A stretch of DNA of 23,907 nucleotides from Anaerolineales bacterium (GCA_030642885.1 DAOWMX010000004.1:1-23907); one strand, 5' to 3'; counted from the stretch's first letter, positions 16,091 through 22,910 are shown. A program made the numbers and translations. Notes: generated by a model from the letters alone, not told the origin.

Positions 16091-17902
16091 CTACTCCCCT
16101 GCTGCTATCTGCTCCCGCACGCTATCGGGCGGGATCTCCAACATGGCAACGAGACGCTCAACAACATCACGAAACACAGGAGCGGCGACGACAGAACCCC
16201 AGGGCGAGGATTCCGGCTTATCCAACCGCACCAGGACCACGAACCTCGGATCCGATACCGGACCCCAACCAATAAAAGAAGCGATGGTCCAGCGATCGTC
16301 ATAACCACTCTCGGTGGGAATCTGGGCTGTGCCGGTCTTCCCTGCAATCTCATAGCCGTTCACGTGTGCGTATTTCGCCTCACCCTCGACAGATTGGACA
16401 AGCATCTCCGTAATAGTTCTGGCGCTTTCGGCCGAAATCGGCCTGCCAAGCGTTGTAGGTTTCGGCCAATAGGCGCCCTCAGGACCCACAACAGCCCTAA
16501 CAATATGGGGCTGAACCATGACGCCCTCATTCGCAACGGCTCCAACCGCGGCGATCAACTGCACCGGCGTAACAGAAATCCCTTGCCCAAACGAATTCGT
16601 ACCAAGATCCGCCTCTGTCCACTCCGGATGGCGTGGTGTGCGCATCTGCCCGGAGACCTCGCCGGAGAGATCAATCCCTGTAACTCTCCCCATCCCGAAA
16701 GCTGTCAGGTAATCATAGAAAGGGGCTGCGCCGAGTTTCTCTGAGGCCACATAGGCGAGGCAGACGTTCAAGGAGTGTTGAATACAACCCACCATCGTCT
16801 GCGGTCCCCAGGCGCCCCCGTTCCAGTTGCGGATCTTCACGCCACCAACCTCAATTACGCCTCGATCGATAAATTGATCCTCGGGCTCAATCACGCCGGC
16901 ATCGATCGCCGCCGCCATTGTCAGGATCTTGAATGTCGACCCCGGCTCAAACTGCCCTCCTACAGCCGGGTTAATGACGAGTTCATCTTCCTCGGTCTCC
17001 AAATCCTCAGCTTCCAAACCGAGCTCTGCAAGCCACGGTTCATAGTTATTTGGATCCAGTGAGGGCAAGATCGCCATCGCCAGGATCTCACCATTACGTG
17101 GATCCATGACGATGATCTGCCCCGATTCAGAGCCCGTATCTTCTATCGCCTTTTCCAGGATGTCGTCTGTCATCTGCTGAATATCGAGATCAAGTGTTAA
17201 TACGAGATTGACACCCGTCGGTGTATCCGGTTGAATCCGCGCTTCTGGAGGGATATAACCACGCTCGACCGTGATCGCCTTGCCTCCCAGCCAGTTGTCG
17301 TAAAAACCCTCGATGCCGAAATATCCTTTTCCTTCCTGGTTTACAAATCCTAGGACATGACCTGCGAGCGCACTGGCCGGGTACTCCCTCTTGGGTGCAG
17401 GAACCGGCTTCAGCCCGCTGAGATCTGGTGCTTCTGGATCCAACAGGAAGCTCTTCAATACATCTGCAGCGACCTGATCGATCGTGATTGGCCAGCGCTC
17501 TCCGCCATCCACCTCGCGCGTCAAGCGAATGCGATATTGACCGAGAGAACCCCAATCCGCATTCAACTGATTGGCAAGATCCTCATAGGGGAGCACCAGG
17601 GTTCGAGCAAGCACCGCTGCGATCTGTTTCCGGCTCGCCTGCGTGAGTTGGAAAACCTCGACTTCCAAGTAGTACATCGGCACATTCGTTGCGAGCAGGT
17701 CGCCATCGCGATCGTAGATCAAGCCCCGCACCGGCTCGATCTCGGCTTCAGTGTCCTCTGCAGCTTCAATCCATGTGGAGAAAACGGGGGCATACGGTCC
17801 GAACTGAACTCTTATGAGCTGAATGAACATCGCCAAGGCGCTCAGCCCCATGATCACGAGCAGCACGCTTACCCTGCGATAGGGAAGACCGTTTGGGATC
17901 AT
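16091..17902 (-). CDS. ftsI: Septal peptidoglycan transpeptidase FtsI / PBP2B-type (class B PBP)
   Basis: A 603-aa single-pass membrane protein that cross-links septal peptidoglycan with FtsW. One membrane segment near residues 12-32, a dimerisation domain with RGLIYDRDGDLLATN (about 59-73), and a transpeptidase domain with STFK (Ser322-Lys325, catalytic Ser322), SLN (377-379) and KTGTAQ (Lys522). No PASTA repeats follow; the protein ends soon after the transpeptidase fold. I chose ATG 17902, which overlaps the stop of the FtsL-like gene as ATGA and has GGGAAGG upstream; a longer frame to 17944 adds 14 residues unlike the family. Confidence 0.96.
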   Translation of the reverse strand: MIPNGLPYRRVSVLLVIMGLSALAMFIQLIRVQFGPYAPVFSTWIEAAEDTEAEIEPVRGLIYDRDGDLLATNVPMYYLEVEVFQLTQASRKQIAAVLARTLVLPYEDLANQLNADWGSLGQYRIRLTREVDGGERWPITIDQVAADVLKSFLLDPEAPDLSGLKPVPAPKREYPASALAGHVLGFVNQEGKGYFGIEGFYDNWLGGKAITVERGYIPPEARIQPDTPTGVNLVLTLDLDIQQMTDDILEKAIEDTGSESGQIIVMDPRNGEILAMAILPSLDPNNYEPWLAELGLEAEDLETEEDELVINPAVGGQFEPGSTFKILTMAAAIDAGVIEPEDQFIDRGVIEVGGVKIRNWNGGAWGPQTMVGCIQHSLNVCLAYVASEKLGAAPFYDYLTAFGMGRVTGIDLSGEVSGQMRTPRHPEWTEADLGTNSFGQGISVTPVQLIAAVGAVANEGVMVQPHIVRAVVGPEGAYWPKPTTLGRPISAESARTITEMLVQSVEGEAKYAHVNGYEIAGKTGTAQIPTESGYDDRWTIASFIGWGPVSDPRFVVLVRLDKPESSPWGSVVAAPVFRDVVERLVAMLEIPPDSVREQIAAGE

Positions 17903-18408
17903 TGCCTTCCCTCTCTCCCCGGTGACGTTAACCGCGAGATCCAATCGCCGAGTGTTTCTGTATATGCGGGCGATAAACCGCCATCGCGTTCTGTTGTGGA
18001 ATCTGGCGGCATTGGAGCGATGAAGGGATCTGCCGGAACATACCCGGCGACAACGACATACTCGATTTCTCCAAGTTCTACCGGGCGGAACCCCAACTCT
18101 AAAGCCCGCTCTAGCATGCGCTCCGGTGTGGTCAATTCTGCAAACGTGGCGGTCAACTCAGCGATCTGCCGCTGCAATTCAGCTCGCTCCGCTTGCATAA
18201 TCAGCACGCTACGACCAGAACGAGCGACGCGTGCATTAACCGCAAGGTAGAGACCACCGATGATCAGGAGCACAATGGCGGTCAGCACCGTTCGACTGGT
18301 GATCCGAAGTTGGGACCGCCAGGGTGTGAGTTTGAATGCTTGTTTTCGACGTTTTTTCACGTTATCACCTGCAGCAGCACTGCTTGAATCATTACCTGCA
18401 AGGATCAT
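17899..18408 (-). CDS. FtsL-like / septum-formation-initiator-like membrane protein
   Basis: A 169-aa bitopic protein in the FtsL position. It has a basic N-terminus (VKKRRKQAFKL, 17-27), one transmembrane segment at about 39-58, a heptad-like coiled coil at about 62-98 (MQAERAELQRQIAELTATFA), and ERMLERALELGFRPV (97-111), which resembles the end of FtsL/DivIC domains. The Pro-rich C-terminal extension is longer than in short FtsL proteins. It would bind FtsI and FtsQ in the divisome. Overlaps with rsmH and ftsI (ATGA both sides). Sequence similarity in FtsL is always low, so the call rests mainly on topology and place. Confidence 0.8.
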   Translation of the reverse strand: MILAGNDSSSAAAGDNVKKRRKQAFKLTPWRSQLRITSRTVLTAIVLLIIGGLYLAVNARVARSGRSVLIMQAERAELQRQIAELTATFAELTTPERMLERALELGFRPVELGEIEYVVVAGYVPADPFIAPMPPDSTTERDGGLSPAYTETLGDWISRLTSPGREGRQ

Positions 18409-19358
18409 GCCATTGACAGACGCTCCGCGACCCGCAAACGAGCACTTCGAGCTCGAGGGTTGAGCGAAATCTCATCGCTTTCCGGCCGTATAGGCCTCTT
18501 TGTCAGAATTCGTAGAGTCGCTGCATGTTCACAGCAGCAAATCAATTGCTCTGGAGGGCAAATACAGTCTTGACTCTCCCTGCGGAAGAAGCGCTTGACG
18601 ATACGATCCTCCAGCGAGTGGAAAGAGATCACGGCCAACCTCCCTCCCGGAGAAAGCAGCCCTACTGCTGTCTCGAGCCCTGCCCTCAAGGTATTGAGTT
18701 CATCGTTGACGGCAATACGCAGCGCTTGAAAGGTGCGCGTCGCCGGGTGGATACCCTTTCGGTTCCTCGCGGTTTTACTGGCGATAACGTCAGCCAACTC
18801 GAGGGTGGTATTCAGTGGACGAGCTTGCACAATTGCCTCTGCAATTGCCCGGGCACGAGGCTCCTCTCCATAGCGCTTGATTACATCTGCCAATTCGTCT
18901 TGCGGCATATGGTTTACGAGTTCATCCGCCATGAAGTCCACTTCTGGATCGAAGCGCATGTCCAGGGGACCATCGAAGCGGAACGAGAAACCACGTGTTG
19001 GGTCCTCAAGCTGCATCGAAGAAAGCCCCAGATCGAGAAAGATTGCATCCACCCTATCCCACCCTAGAGCAAGTACTTCGTTATGCATTGCTGTGTAAGA
19101 TGCATGACGCAAACTCACCCGATCACCAAAAGGCTCCAAGCGGGACCCCGCAAGTTCCAGCGCTTTCGGGTCACGGTCTAAACCGAGCAGTCGGCCATTC
19201 GGAGAAGAGCATTCGAGGATGCCTGCCGCATGTCCGCCTGCGCCTACCGTGCCATCTATGTAGTGCCCGCCTGCGTGCAAATTCAGCGCATTGAGCACAT
19301 TCTGGTAAAGTACAGGGGTGTGTCCATTGGCAGGAACTGCGCCTGAGGACACGTTCAT
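18405..19358 (-). CDS. rsmH: 16S rRNA (cytosine-1402-N4)-methyltransferase RsmH (MraW)
   Basis: A 317-aa SAM-dependent methyltransferase modifying C1402 of 16S rRNA. Seen: HTPVLYQNVLNAL (13-25), SAM-binding YIDGTVGAGGHAAGILE (33-49), GLDRDPKAL (59-67), IFLDLGLSSMQLEDPTRGFS, GPLDMRFDP, FQALRIAVNDEL, VISFHSLEDRIVKRFFR, and the C-terminal NPRARSARLRVAERL. All family motifs are intact. It begins 3 nt after the mraZ stop, with GGGGTAGG as ribosome site, and overlaps the FtsL-like start. Confidence 0.98.
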   Translation of the reverse strand: MNVSSGAVPANGHTPVLYQNVLNALNLHAGGHYIDGTVGAGGHAAGILECSSPNGRLLGLDRDPKALELAGSRLEPFGDRVSLRHASYTAMHNEVLALGWDRVDAIFLDLGLSSMQLEDPTRGFSFRFDGPLDMRFDPEVDFMADELVNHMPQDELADVIKRYGEEPRARAIAEAIVQARPLNTTLELADVIASKTARNRKGIHPATRTFQALRIAVNDELNTLRAGLETAVGLLSPGGRLAVISFHSLEDRIVKRFFRRESQDCICPPEQLICCCEHAATLRILTKRPIRPESDEISLNPRARSARLRVAERLSMA

Positions 19359-19361
19359 TGC

Positions 19362-19799
19362 CTACCCCGCGGAGAGGTCAAATTGAGTAAATCGGCGGGC
19401 ATTGATATCTGGATCCATCACGTCGTTAAGTTCATCTAGCCACCCATCTGCATTCCAGAGCTCAAAGTATTCGCCCGTACCGACGATCGTCGTCTCGCCA
19501 TCCAGTTTTGCGTACTCCCGCAGGAATGGTGGAATCAAAATGCGGCCCGAGGAGTCGAGTTGCACTTCCGTCGCGCCGCCGAAGATCACTCTGCGTACCG
19601 CACGCGCCTCCGGATCTGTTGTGGTCAGGATTGTTGTGCTTTCTGCTAACTTTTGGAATCTTTCCATGGTATAAACGAGCAGGTTGCGATCGAAACCTTG
19701 CGTGACAAACGCTCCCGAGGCAAGAGACGCCCGGTAGCGAACCGGTACAATTAATCGGCCCTTAGCATCTATGCTGTGAGTGTATTGTCCTAAGAACAT
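19362..19799 (-). CDS. mraZ: Transcriptional regulator MraZ
   Basis: A 145-aa regulator at the head of the cluster, made of two SpoVT/AbrB-like halves: DAKGRLIVPVRYRASL (11-26) and DSSGRILIPPFLREYA (81-96). MraZ proteins form rings that bind direct repeats upstream of their own gene and repress the dcw operon; such repeats are visible here at 19848-19882. ATG 19799 gives the canonical N-terminus MFLGQYTHSIDAKGRL. The ribosome site is weak (AGGTTAG about 6 nt upstream). Confidence 0.97.
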   Translation of the reverse strand: MFLGQYTHSIDAKGRLIVPVRYRASLASGAFVTQGFDRNLLVYTMERFQKLAESTTILTTTDPEARAVRRVIFGGATEVQLDSSGRILIPPFLREYAKLDGETTIVGTGEYFELWNADGWLDELNDVMDPDINARRFTQFDLSAG

Positions 19800-19827
19800 G
19801 CGTTCTAACCTGTCCTATAATATCGAA

Positions 19828-19847
19828 ACGCCGGCATTCACCGGCGT
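19828..19847 (-). promoter_or_regulatory. Perfect hairpin in the mraZ 5' leader
   Basis: Inverted repeat of acgccgg (19828-19834) and ccggcgt (19841-19847) around a 6-nt loop. It would be transcribed just after the MraZ repeats and about 28 nt before the mraZ ATG. It is followed on the minus strand only by TTTCG, so it is a weak terminator at best; it may be an attenuator, an RNA-stability element or chance. Confidence 0.5.
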
Positions 19848-19882
19848 CCCACTTTCTCCCACATTCCCCCACCAACGCCCAC
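19848..19882 (-). promoter_or_regulatory. MraZ operator: four GTGGG direct repeats, 10-bp period
   Basis: On the minus strand GTGGG occurs at 19882-19878, 19872-19868, 19862-19858 and 19852-19848, each separated by 5 bp, so each starts exactly 10 bp (one helical turn) from the next. Known MraZ operators in other bacteria are 3-4 TGGG-like direct repeats with 5-6-bp spacers in the same place. The array begins right after the -10 box and covers the predicted transcription start, as expected for autorepression. Confidence 0.9.
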
Positions 19883-19912
19883 AGTATATAACAAATCCCC
19901 CTACCGATGCAA
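19883..19912 (-). promoter_or_regulatory. Promoter of the dcw operon (mraZ)
   Basis: TTGCAT (19912-19907) and TATACT (19888-19883) spaced 18 bp on the minus strand; TATATA (19890-19885) with a 16-bp spacer is an alternative register. Transcription would start near 19876, inside the MraZ repeat array. No other convincing promoter was found inside the cluster down to ftsZ. Confidence 0.65.
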
Positions 19913-20074
19913 GCGAAATGGGACCAGATCTTTGTCAGTACTTTTGTCCTATGCCTATGCGAAAGGCTGGCTTTCGAACCACATGTTGGGGAATCGGGTC
20001 TTTAGGCTCGCTGGAAACCAAATCTGAGCGCGGGCATCGTCCCCTCCCGAGCCCGTGCTCATACTTTCAGAATT
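19913..20074 (-). other. Intergenic DNA between the mraZ promoter and the rnpB terminator
   Basis: No gene supported. It contains an imperfect 10-bp inverted repeat at 20029-20063 (gagcgcgggc against gcccgtgctc, one mismatch) and a short one near 19969-19985 (cgaaag/ctttcg). Either could be a secondary terminator after rnpB or a small structured element; neither has a U tract that I would trust. Confidence 0.4.
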
Positions 20075-20112
20075 AAAAAAGTACTTCTGAAGCTTGCGCT
20101 TCAGAAGTACTT
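20075..20112 (-). terminator. Rho-independent terminator of rnpB
   Basis: Perfect 15-bp stem: aagtacttctgaagc (20079-20093) and gcttcagaagtactt (20098-20112) with a 4-nt loop. On the minus strand it ends in TTTTTT (20080-20075). It starts 4 nt after the predicted rnpB 3' end. Confidence 0.93.
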
Positions 20113-20115
20113 CAT

Positions 20116-20528
20116 GACGATTGGCTCAACCTATAAGCCGCGTTCTGTCCGATCCTGACTCGACGAAACGTCGAAGGCCATCATCGGGACAATCATCCAT
20201 CTGGACCCAACGTCACCGCGGGGTTCAAGCAGCCTACCCGAGGCTCGAAAGGAACGAGCAGCTCCTCGTCCGCATAAGCGGACTTTGCCTCTGCTTGGCC
20301 TTGCTCCTGGTAGGGGTTGCCTGGCCGTCGACATTGCTGCCGGCGCCGGTGGTCTCTTACACCACCTTTTCACCCTTGCCTCAAAGGCTTACGCCCTGAG
20401 GCGGTCATTTTCTGTGGCCCTATCCCCGGGTTACCCCGACCGGGCGTTACCCGGCACCATGCTCTTTAGAGCGCGGACTTTCCTCAAGCGGCGTAGCCGC
20501 CCGCGATTGCCCGGTCGACCCAACTGTC
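20116..20528 (-). ncRNA. rnpB: RNase P RNA, bacterial type A
   Basis: Catalytic RNA that trims the 5' leader of pre-tRNAs. Minus-strand conserved elements: GAGGAAAGTCCGCGCTC (CR-I/P4 strand), ATAGGGCCACAGAAA, GGGTGAAAAGGTGGTGTAAG with GAGACCACCG (the universal GGUGAAA/GUAAGAG core), and near the 3' end ACAGAACGCGGCTTATAGG (CR-V). The ends were set by pairing: GACaGTTGG at the 5' end with CCAATcGTC at the 3' end forms P1, and TCGACC with GGTTGA forms P2. Length about 413 nt. The 5' end also fits the promoter 7 nt upstream. It is a separate transcription unit between the dcw operon and fmdB. Confidence 0.96.
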
Positions 20529-20534
20529 AGCTTG

Positions 20535-20563
20535 ATCATACTCTTCGCATTATACGCCGTCAA
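20535..20563 (-). promoter_or_regulatory. Promoter of rnpB
   Basis: TTGACG (20563-20558), 17-bp spacer, TATGAT (20540-20535) on the minus strand; predicted start at about 20528 agrees with the independently predicted 5' end of the P1 helix. A TATAAT at 20554-20549 exists but has no -35 partner. Confidence 0.8.
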
Positions 20564-20597
20564 CCTGCCGTTTGGTTACCGAGTGCAAGCAGCGCTG

Positions 20598-20618
20598 TTG
20601 TTAATGGAATATTAACAA
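20598..20618. promoter_or_regulatory. 21-bp inverted repeat between divergent rnpB and fmdB promoters
   Basis: ttgttaat (20598-20605) and attaacaa (20611-20618), perfect 8-bp arms with a 5-bp centre. It lies 35 bp upstream of the rnpB -35 and 20 bp upstream of the fmdB -35, a place suited to an operator. Its AT-rich arms could also act as an upstream promoter element. No factor can be named. Confidence 0.5.
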
Positions 20619-20637
20619 GGCTCATACCTGCTTCCTC

Positions 20638-20666
20638 TTGAAAGGGCTAGGATGCAGGACTATAAT
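20638..20666 (+). promoter_or_regulatory. Promoter of the fmdB-type gene
   Basis: TTGAAA (20638-20643), 17-bp spacer, TATAAT (20661-20666). Predicted start is near 20673, giving a leader of about 20 nt that carries the AAGGAA ribosome site. Confidence 0.85.
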
Positions 20667-20692
20667 GCGAGTTAATAAAAGGAAAGAGAACG

Positions 20693-20983
20693 ATGCCTAT
20701 CTATACCTATCGATGCGAGAATTGTGGCGTTCAGTTTGACCGGCAGCAGCATTTTGACGATCCGGTTCTAAAGAAATGCCCTGAATGCGGGAAACACACA
20801 CTTCGCAAGGTGTTCCTTCCGGTCGGCATCGTTTTTAAAGGATCCGGCTTCTATGCAACAGATCACCGGTCACCCTCCGGGCAGGCCTCACGCAAAGACG
20901 ATGCAAAAGCCGAAACCAAATCTAAAGAAAGCGCAAAGAGTGAAAAGAAGAGCGAGAAGAAAAACACAAAAAGCGATGATTGA
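20693..20983 (+). CDS. FmdB-family zinc ribbon protein
   Basis: A 96-aa protein starting MPIYTYRCENCG, the signature of the FmdB/putative regulatory zinc ribbon family. Four Cys (C8, C11, C29, C32) in two CxxC knuckles form the zinc site within the first 40 residues. FKGSGFYATDHR follows (about 48-59), also typical. The last 35 residues are a low-complexity Lys/Ser/Glu tail of the type common in this family. The biochemical role of the family is not settled (a regulatory function was proposed for amide-use operons). It is a single-gene unit with its own promoter and terminator; ATG has AAGGAA about 9 nt upstream. Confidence 0.93.
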   Translation: MPIYTYRCENCGVQFDRQQHFDDPVLKKCPECGKHTLRKVFLPVGIVFKGSGFYATDHRSPSGQASRKDDAKAETKSKESAKSEKKSEKKNTKSDD

Positions 20984-20998
20984 CAGCCCCACTTAACC

Positions 20999-21036
20999 AA
21001 AAGAGCCATGCTCAAATCCCATGGCGCTTTCTCTTT
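20999..21036. terminator. Bidirectional terminator between convergent genes
   Basis: Stem aaagagccatg (21000-21010) with catggcgcttt (21020-21030), one mismatch, 9-nt loop, followed by CTCTTT on the plus strand and by TTGG after CTCTTT on the minus strand. It serves fmdB (plus) and probably the 100-aa gene (minus). Confidence 0.75.
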
Positions 21037-21058
21037 AATGATCATTCTAATGAATTGG

Positions 21059-21361
21059 TTATAGTTGAAAGCCCCCCGTCATTTTAACGACCTTCGAGTT
21101 AAAATTGATCACATATTCAAACAACTGGTTTCGCAACTCGGCCCATTCCCCTGTTGCCAACGCTTGCTGCATGACTTCATGGTTCTCAGCGACGAATCCC
21201 GCCAACATCTGGGGTCCCTCACCATAGGTTGTATACCAGGCTTCCGTTGGTTCGACGCCCAACCGCTGCAGACCGGGAACAAACTCGCGAACAAGGAATT
21301 CAAAATATTCCTGTTCTCGGCCGGGGATCATGTCCCATGTCATTAATAACTTCAAAGCCAT
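21059..21361 (-). CDS. 100-aa protein of unknown function (possible dimeric alpha/beta barrel)
   Basis: I do not recognise a named family. MALKLLMTWDMIPGREQEYF at the N-terminus, with alternating hydrophobic beta strand then a helix (about 15-33), a second strand-like stretch (MLAGFVAEN, 52-60), and a helix to about 85, suggests the ferredoxin-like dimeric alpha/beta barrel fold (ABM/NIPSNAP-like). That is a fold guess from the pattern, not from key residues. No Cys, signal or membrane segment. ATG 21361 has GAGGG about 7 nt upstream. It lies 59 bp after the metallo-beta-lactamase-like gene on the same strand, so it is likely co-transcribed with it. Confidence 0.75.
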   Translation of the reverse strand: MALKLLMTWDMIPGREQEYFEFLVREFVPGLQRLGVEPTEAWYTTYGEGPQMLAGFVAENHEVMQQALATGEWAELRNQLFEYVINFNSKVVKMTGGFQL

Positions 21362-21420
21362 TGATCAACCCTCAGTCTTTCGCAGGGCATCCTCGGAACA
21401 ATTTTACTCAACGACGGTTG

Positions 21421-22062
21421 TTAACTCGGCGGTGTTAACACGACTACTTGAGTCTCTTCCGTCAACGAACTCTTGGTGATGCTCAAAGAAGGAAGCGAGT
21501 CTTGATCGCTAATTCCCATTTCTTTCAGGAATCCCGCAACCGTACTTAGCTCTGGTCCATCATCCGCAGTTTTATAATGCATAGGAATTACAGTGGAGGG
21601 CTCGATCAGGCTAATCACCTCAGCTGCCATGGATGGATTGAGCGCCCCCCCTCCACCCACGGGTACCAGGGCAATATTTACGGTACCAAGCTCTTCGATC
21701 TGAGCCTGAGAGGGCACAGCCGCCATACTTCCAAGATGGGCAATGGTGAGACCATCGAAGTTGAAGACATAGAGCGTCTTCTGCACTGCGCCGTTTTCCT
21801 TCTCCTTCTTCGACACCCTGCGAACACCCGTGATAAACACTCCGCCAATCTCAAATTCGCCGGGACCATCAATTACCCTTCGTCCCACTTTCACCGCCTT
21901 GACGAAATTGTGTCCAGGCGCGTCGTAGCTGATCGTTACGACGTCTGCCTTGAGGTTACGTTTCGGAAGCCCGATTGCAGGGTCATACGGGTCTGTTACG
22001 ATGCTGATTTTGCCGCGCTCTGTGATCCGGAAACACGACAAGCCATACCAGGTAATCTCCAT
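21421..22062 (-). CDS. Metallo-beta-lactamase-fold (UlaG/COG2220-like) protein with degraded metal motif
   Basis: A 213-aa protein of the UlaG-like branch: MEITWYGLSCFRI at the start, VTDPYDPAIG (22-31), ADVVTIS (39-45), IDGPGEFEIGGVFITGV (64-80), LVPVGGGGALNP (132-143) and VIPMHYKT (158-165). In active members the motif after VTIS is HxHxDH; here it reads SYDAPGH (45-51), so the first His positions are lost and only D47/H51 remain. The next ligand region reads HLGS (109-112) where Asp is usual after LG. H162 of MHY remains. A non-hydrolytic or altered-metal protein is likely. It has its own promoter and GGGGAGGTGGA before the ATG, and shares its upstream region with the divergent plus-strand gene. 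Confidence 0.85.
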   Translation of the reverse strand: MEITWYGLSCFRITERGKISIVTDPYDPAIGLPKRNLKADVVTISYDAPGHNFVKAVKVGRRVIDGPGEFEIGGVFITGVRRVSKKEKENGAVQKTLYVFNFDGLTIAHLGSMAAVPSQAQIEELGTVNIALVPVGGGGALNPSMAAEVISLIEPSTVIPMHYKTADDGPELSTVAGFLKEMGISDQDSLPSLSITKSSLTEETQVVVLTPPS

Positions 22063-22088
22063 TCCACCTCCCCAGCAATAGTTGAGGA

Positions 22089-22118
22089 ATTATACACGAT
22101 TGCCTGAGTGCAGATCAA
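22089..22118 (-). promoter_or_regulatory. Promoter of the metallo-beta-lactamase-fold gene
   Basis: TTGATC (22118-22113), 18-bp spacer, TATAAT (22094-22089) on the minus strand; start near 22081, leader about 20 nt with a strong ribosome site. Its -35 lies inside the spacer of the divergent plus-strand promoter. Confidence 0.75.
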
Positions 22119-22128
22119 AAACTATAAT
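22100..22128 (+). promoter_or_regulatory. Promoter of the 22137 gene, predicted leaderless
   Basis: TTGCCT (22100-22105), 17-bp spacer, TATAAT (22123-22128). Transcription should start at about 22134-22137, where GTG ATG begins the coding frame, leaving no room for a ribosome site; none is seen. Confidence 0.75.
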
Positions 22129-22136
22129 CGCCGGTG

Positions 22137-22910
22137 ATGAGAGATCCACCCCGTTGGGAACCACTTGAGATTGGAAGCGGTCGAGTCCGCAGCTTGAACG
22201 CGGATCAAATGCGCTTTACGCTGCCCGCCCACAGTGGCGGTTACTCGAACGCACAAATTGATGATTACCGCCGCCTCTCTCGACGCAGCTTCCCCTGGAA
22301 CCCGCCTGTTCAAATGCGCCTCGAGGCCCGCGCTTCTATGCCCCACCCTCAAGGGACGCTTGGTTTCGGATTCTGGAACGACCCCTTCAGTCTGTCACTC
22401 GGCCAGGGAGGCGCAGCGCGTCGGCTGCCATCTTCTCCACAAGCCATCTGGTTTTTCTACGGCTCCCCCCCTCATGACCTCGCATTGGCTCCCGGCGTGC
22501 CCGGCTGTGGATGGAAAGCTGCCGTTTTACACACCCCGCGAATACCATCGCTCGTCTTAGCCCCGCTCGCGCTGGGCGCGATAGCCCTGGCGCAAATTCC
22601 CGGGCTGAAACGACCAGTCATGCGCACCGCCCTTCAATTTGCACAAGCGGAGGAGAGTCTCCTTTCAAGTCCCCTTGATGGTTGGCATCGCTACCAACTT
22701 GATTGGTTTGAGAATGAGGCGCGGTTCTCTGTAGATGGGCAAACGATTTTGCAAACTAGCGTGTCGCCCCCTGCCCCATTAGGCTTTGTGACCTGGATCG
22801 ATAACCAATATGCGGTCGCTTCCCCCGAGGGTGGGTTTCGTTTTGGCGTCCTTCCTCTAGCCGAGGAACAGTGGCTCGAGATACGGGATCTGGAGGTAAT
22901 CGATCTCTAG
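22137..22910 (+). CDS. 257-aa protein of unknown function, probably beta-rich
   Basis: I do not recognise a family with confidence. The frame starts GTG (22134) ATG (22137); I use the ATG. The sequence is rich in Trp, Pro and Gly with alternating strands: MRFTLPAHSGGYSNAQIDDY (25-44), LEARASMPHPQGTLGFGFWN (61-80), the middle AIWFFYGSPPHDLAL, a hydrophobic stretch LVLAPLALGAIALAQIPG (about 139-156, possibly a buried helix rather than a membrane anchor), WHRYQLDWFENEARFSVDGQ (183-202) and EIRDLEVIDL at the end. The WHRYQLDW ... FSVDG pattern resembles concanavalin-like (LamG/GH16-type) jelly rolls, but no ExDxE catalytic motif is visible. It has no signal peptide, so it is probably cytoplasmic. 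It is a single-gene unit. Confidence 0.8.
   Translation: MRDPPRWEPLEIGSGRVRSLNADQMRFTLPAHSGGYSNAQIDDYRRLSRRSFPWNPPVQMRLEARASMPHPQGTLGFGFWNDPFSLSLGQGGAARRLPSSPQAIWFFYGSPPHDLALAPGVPGCGWKAAVLHTPRIPSLVLAPLALGAIALAQIPGLKRPVMRTALQFAQAEESLLSSPLDGWHRYQLDWFENEARFSVDGQTILQTSVSPPAPLGFVTWIDNQYAVASPEGGFRFGVLPLAEEQWLEIRDLEVIDL

Noticed and set aside
15926..16744. 272-aa plus-strand open frame opposite murF/ftsI
   Set aside because: Antisense to two conserved genes; low-complexity, unlike a real protein.
17357..18250. 297-aa plus-strand open frame opposite ftsI and the FtsL-like gene
   Set aside because: Antisense shadow without promoter or recognisable domain.
20285..20641. 118-aa plus-strand open frame across rnpB
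   Set aside because: It overlaps conserved RNase P RNA elements, which explain the sequence.
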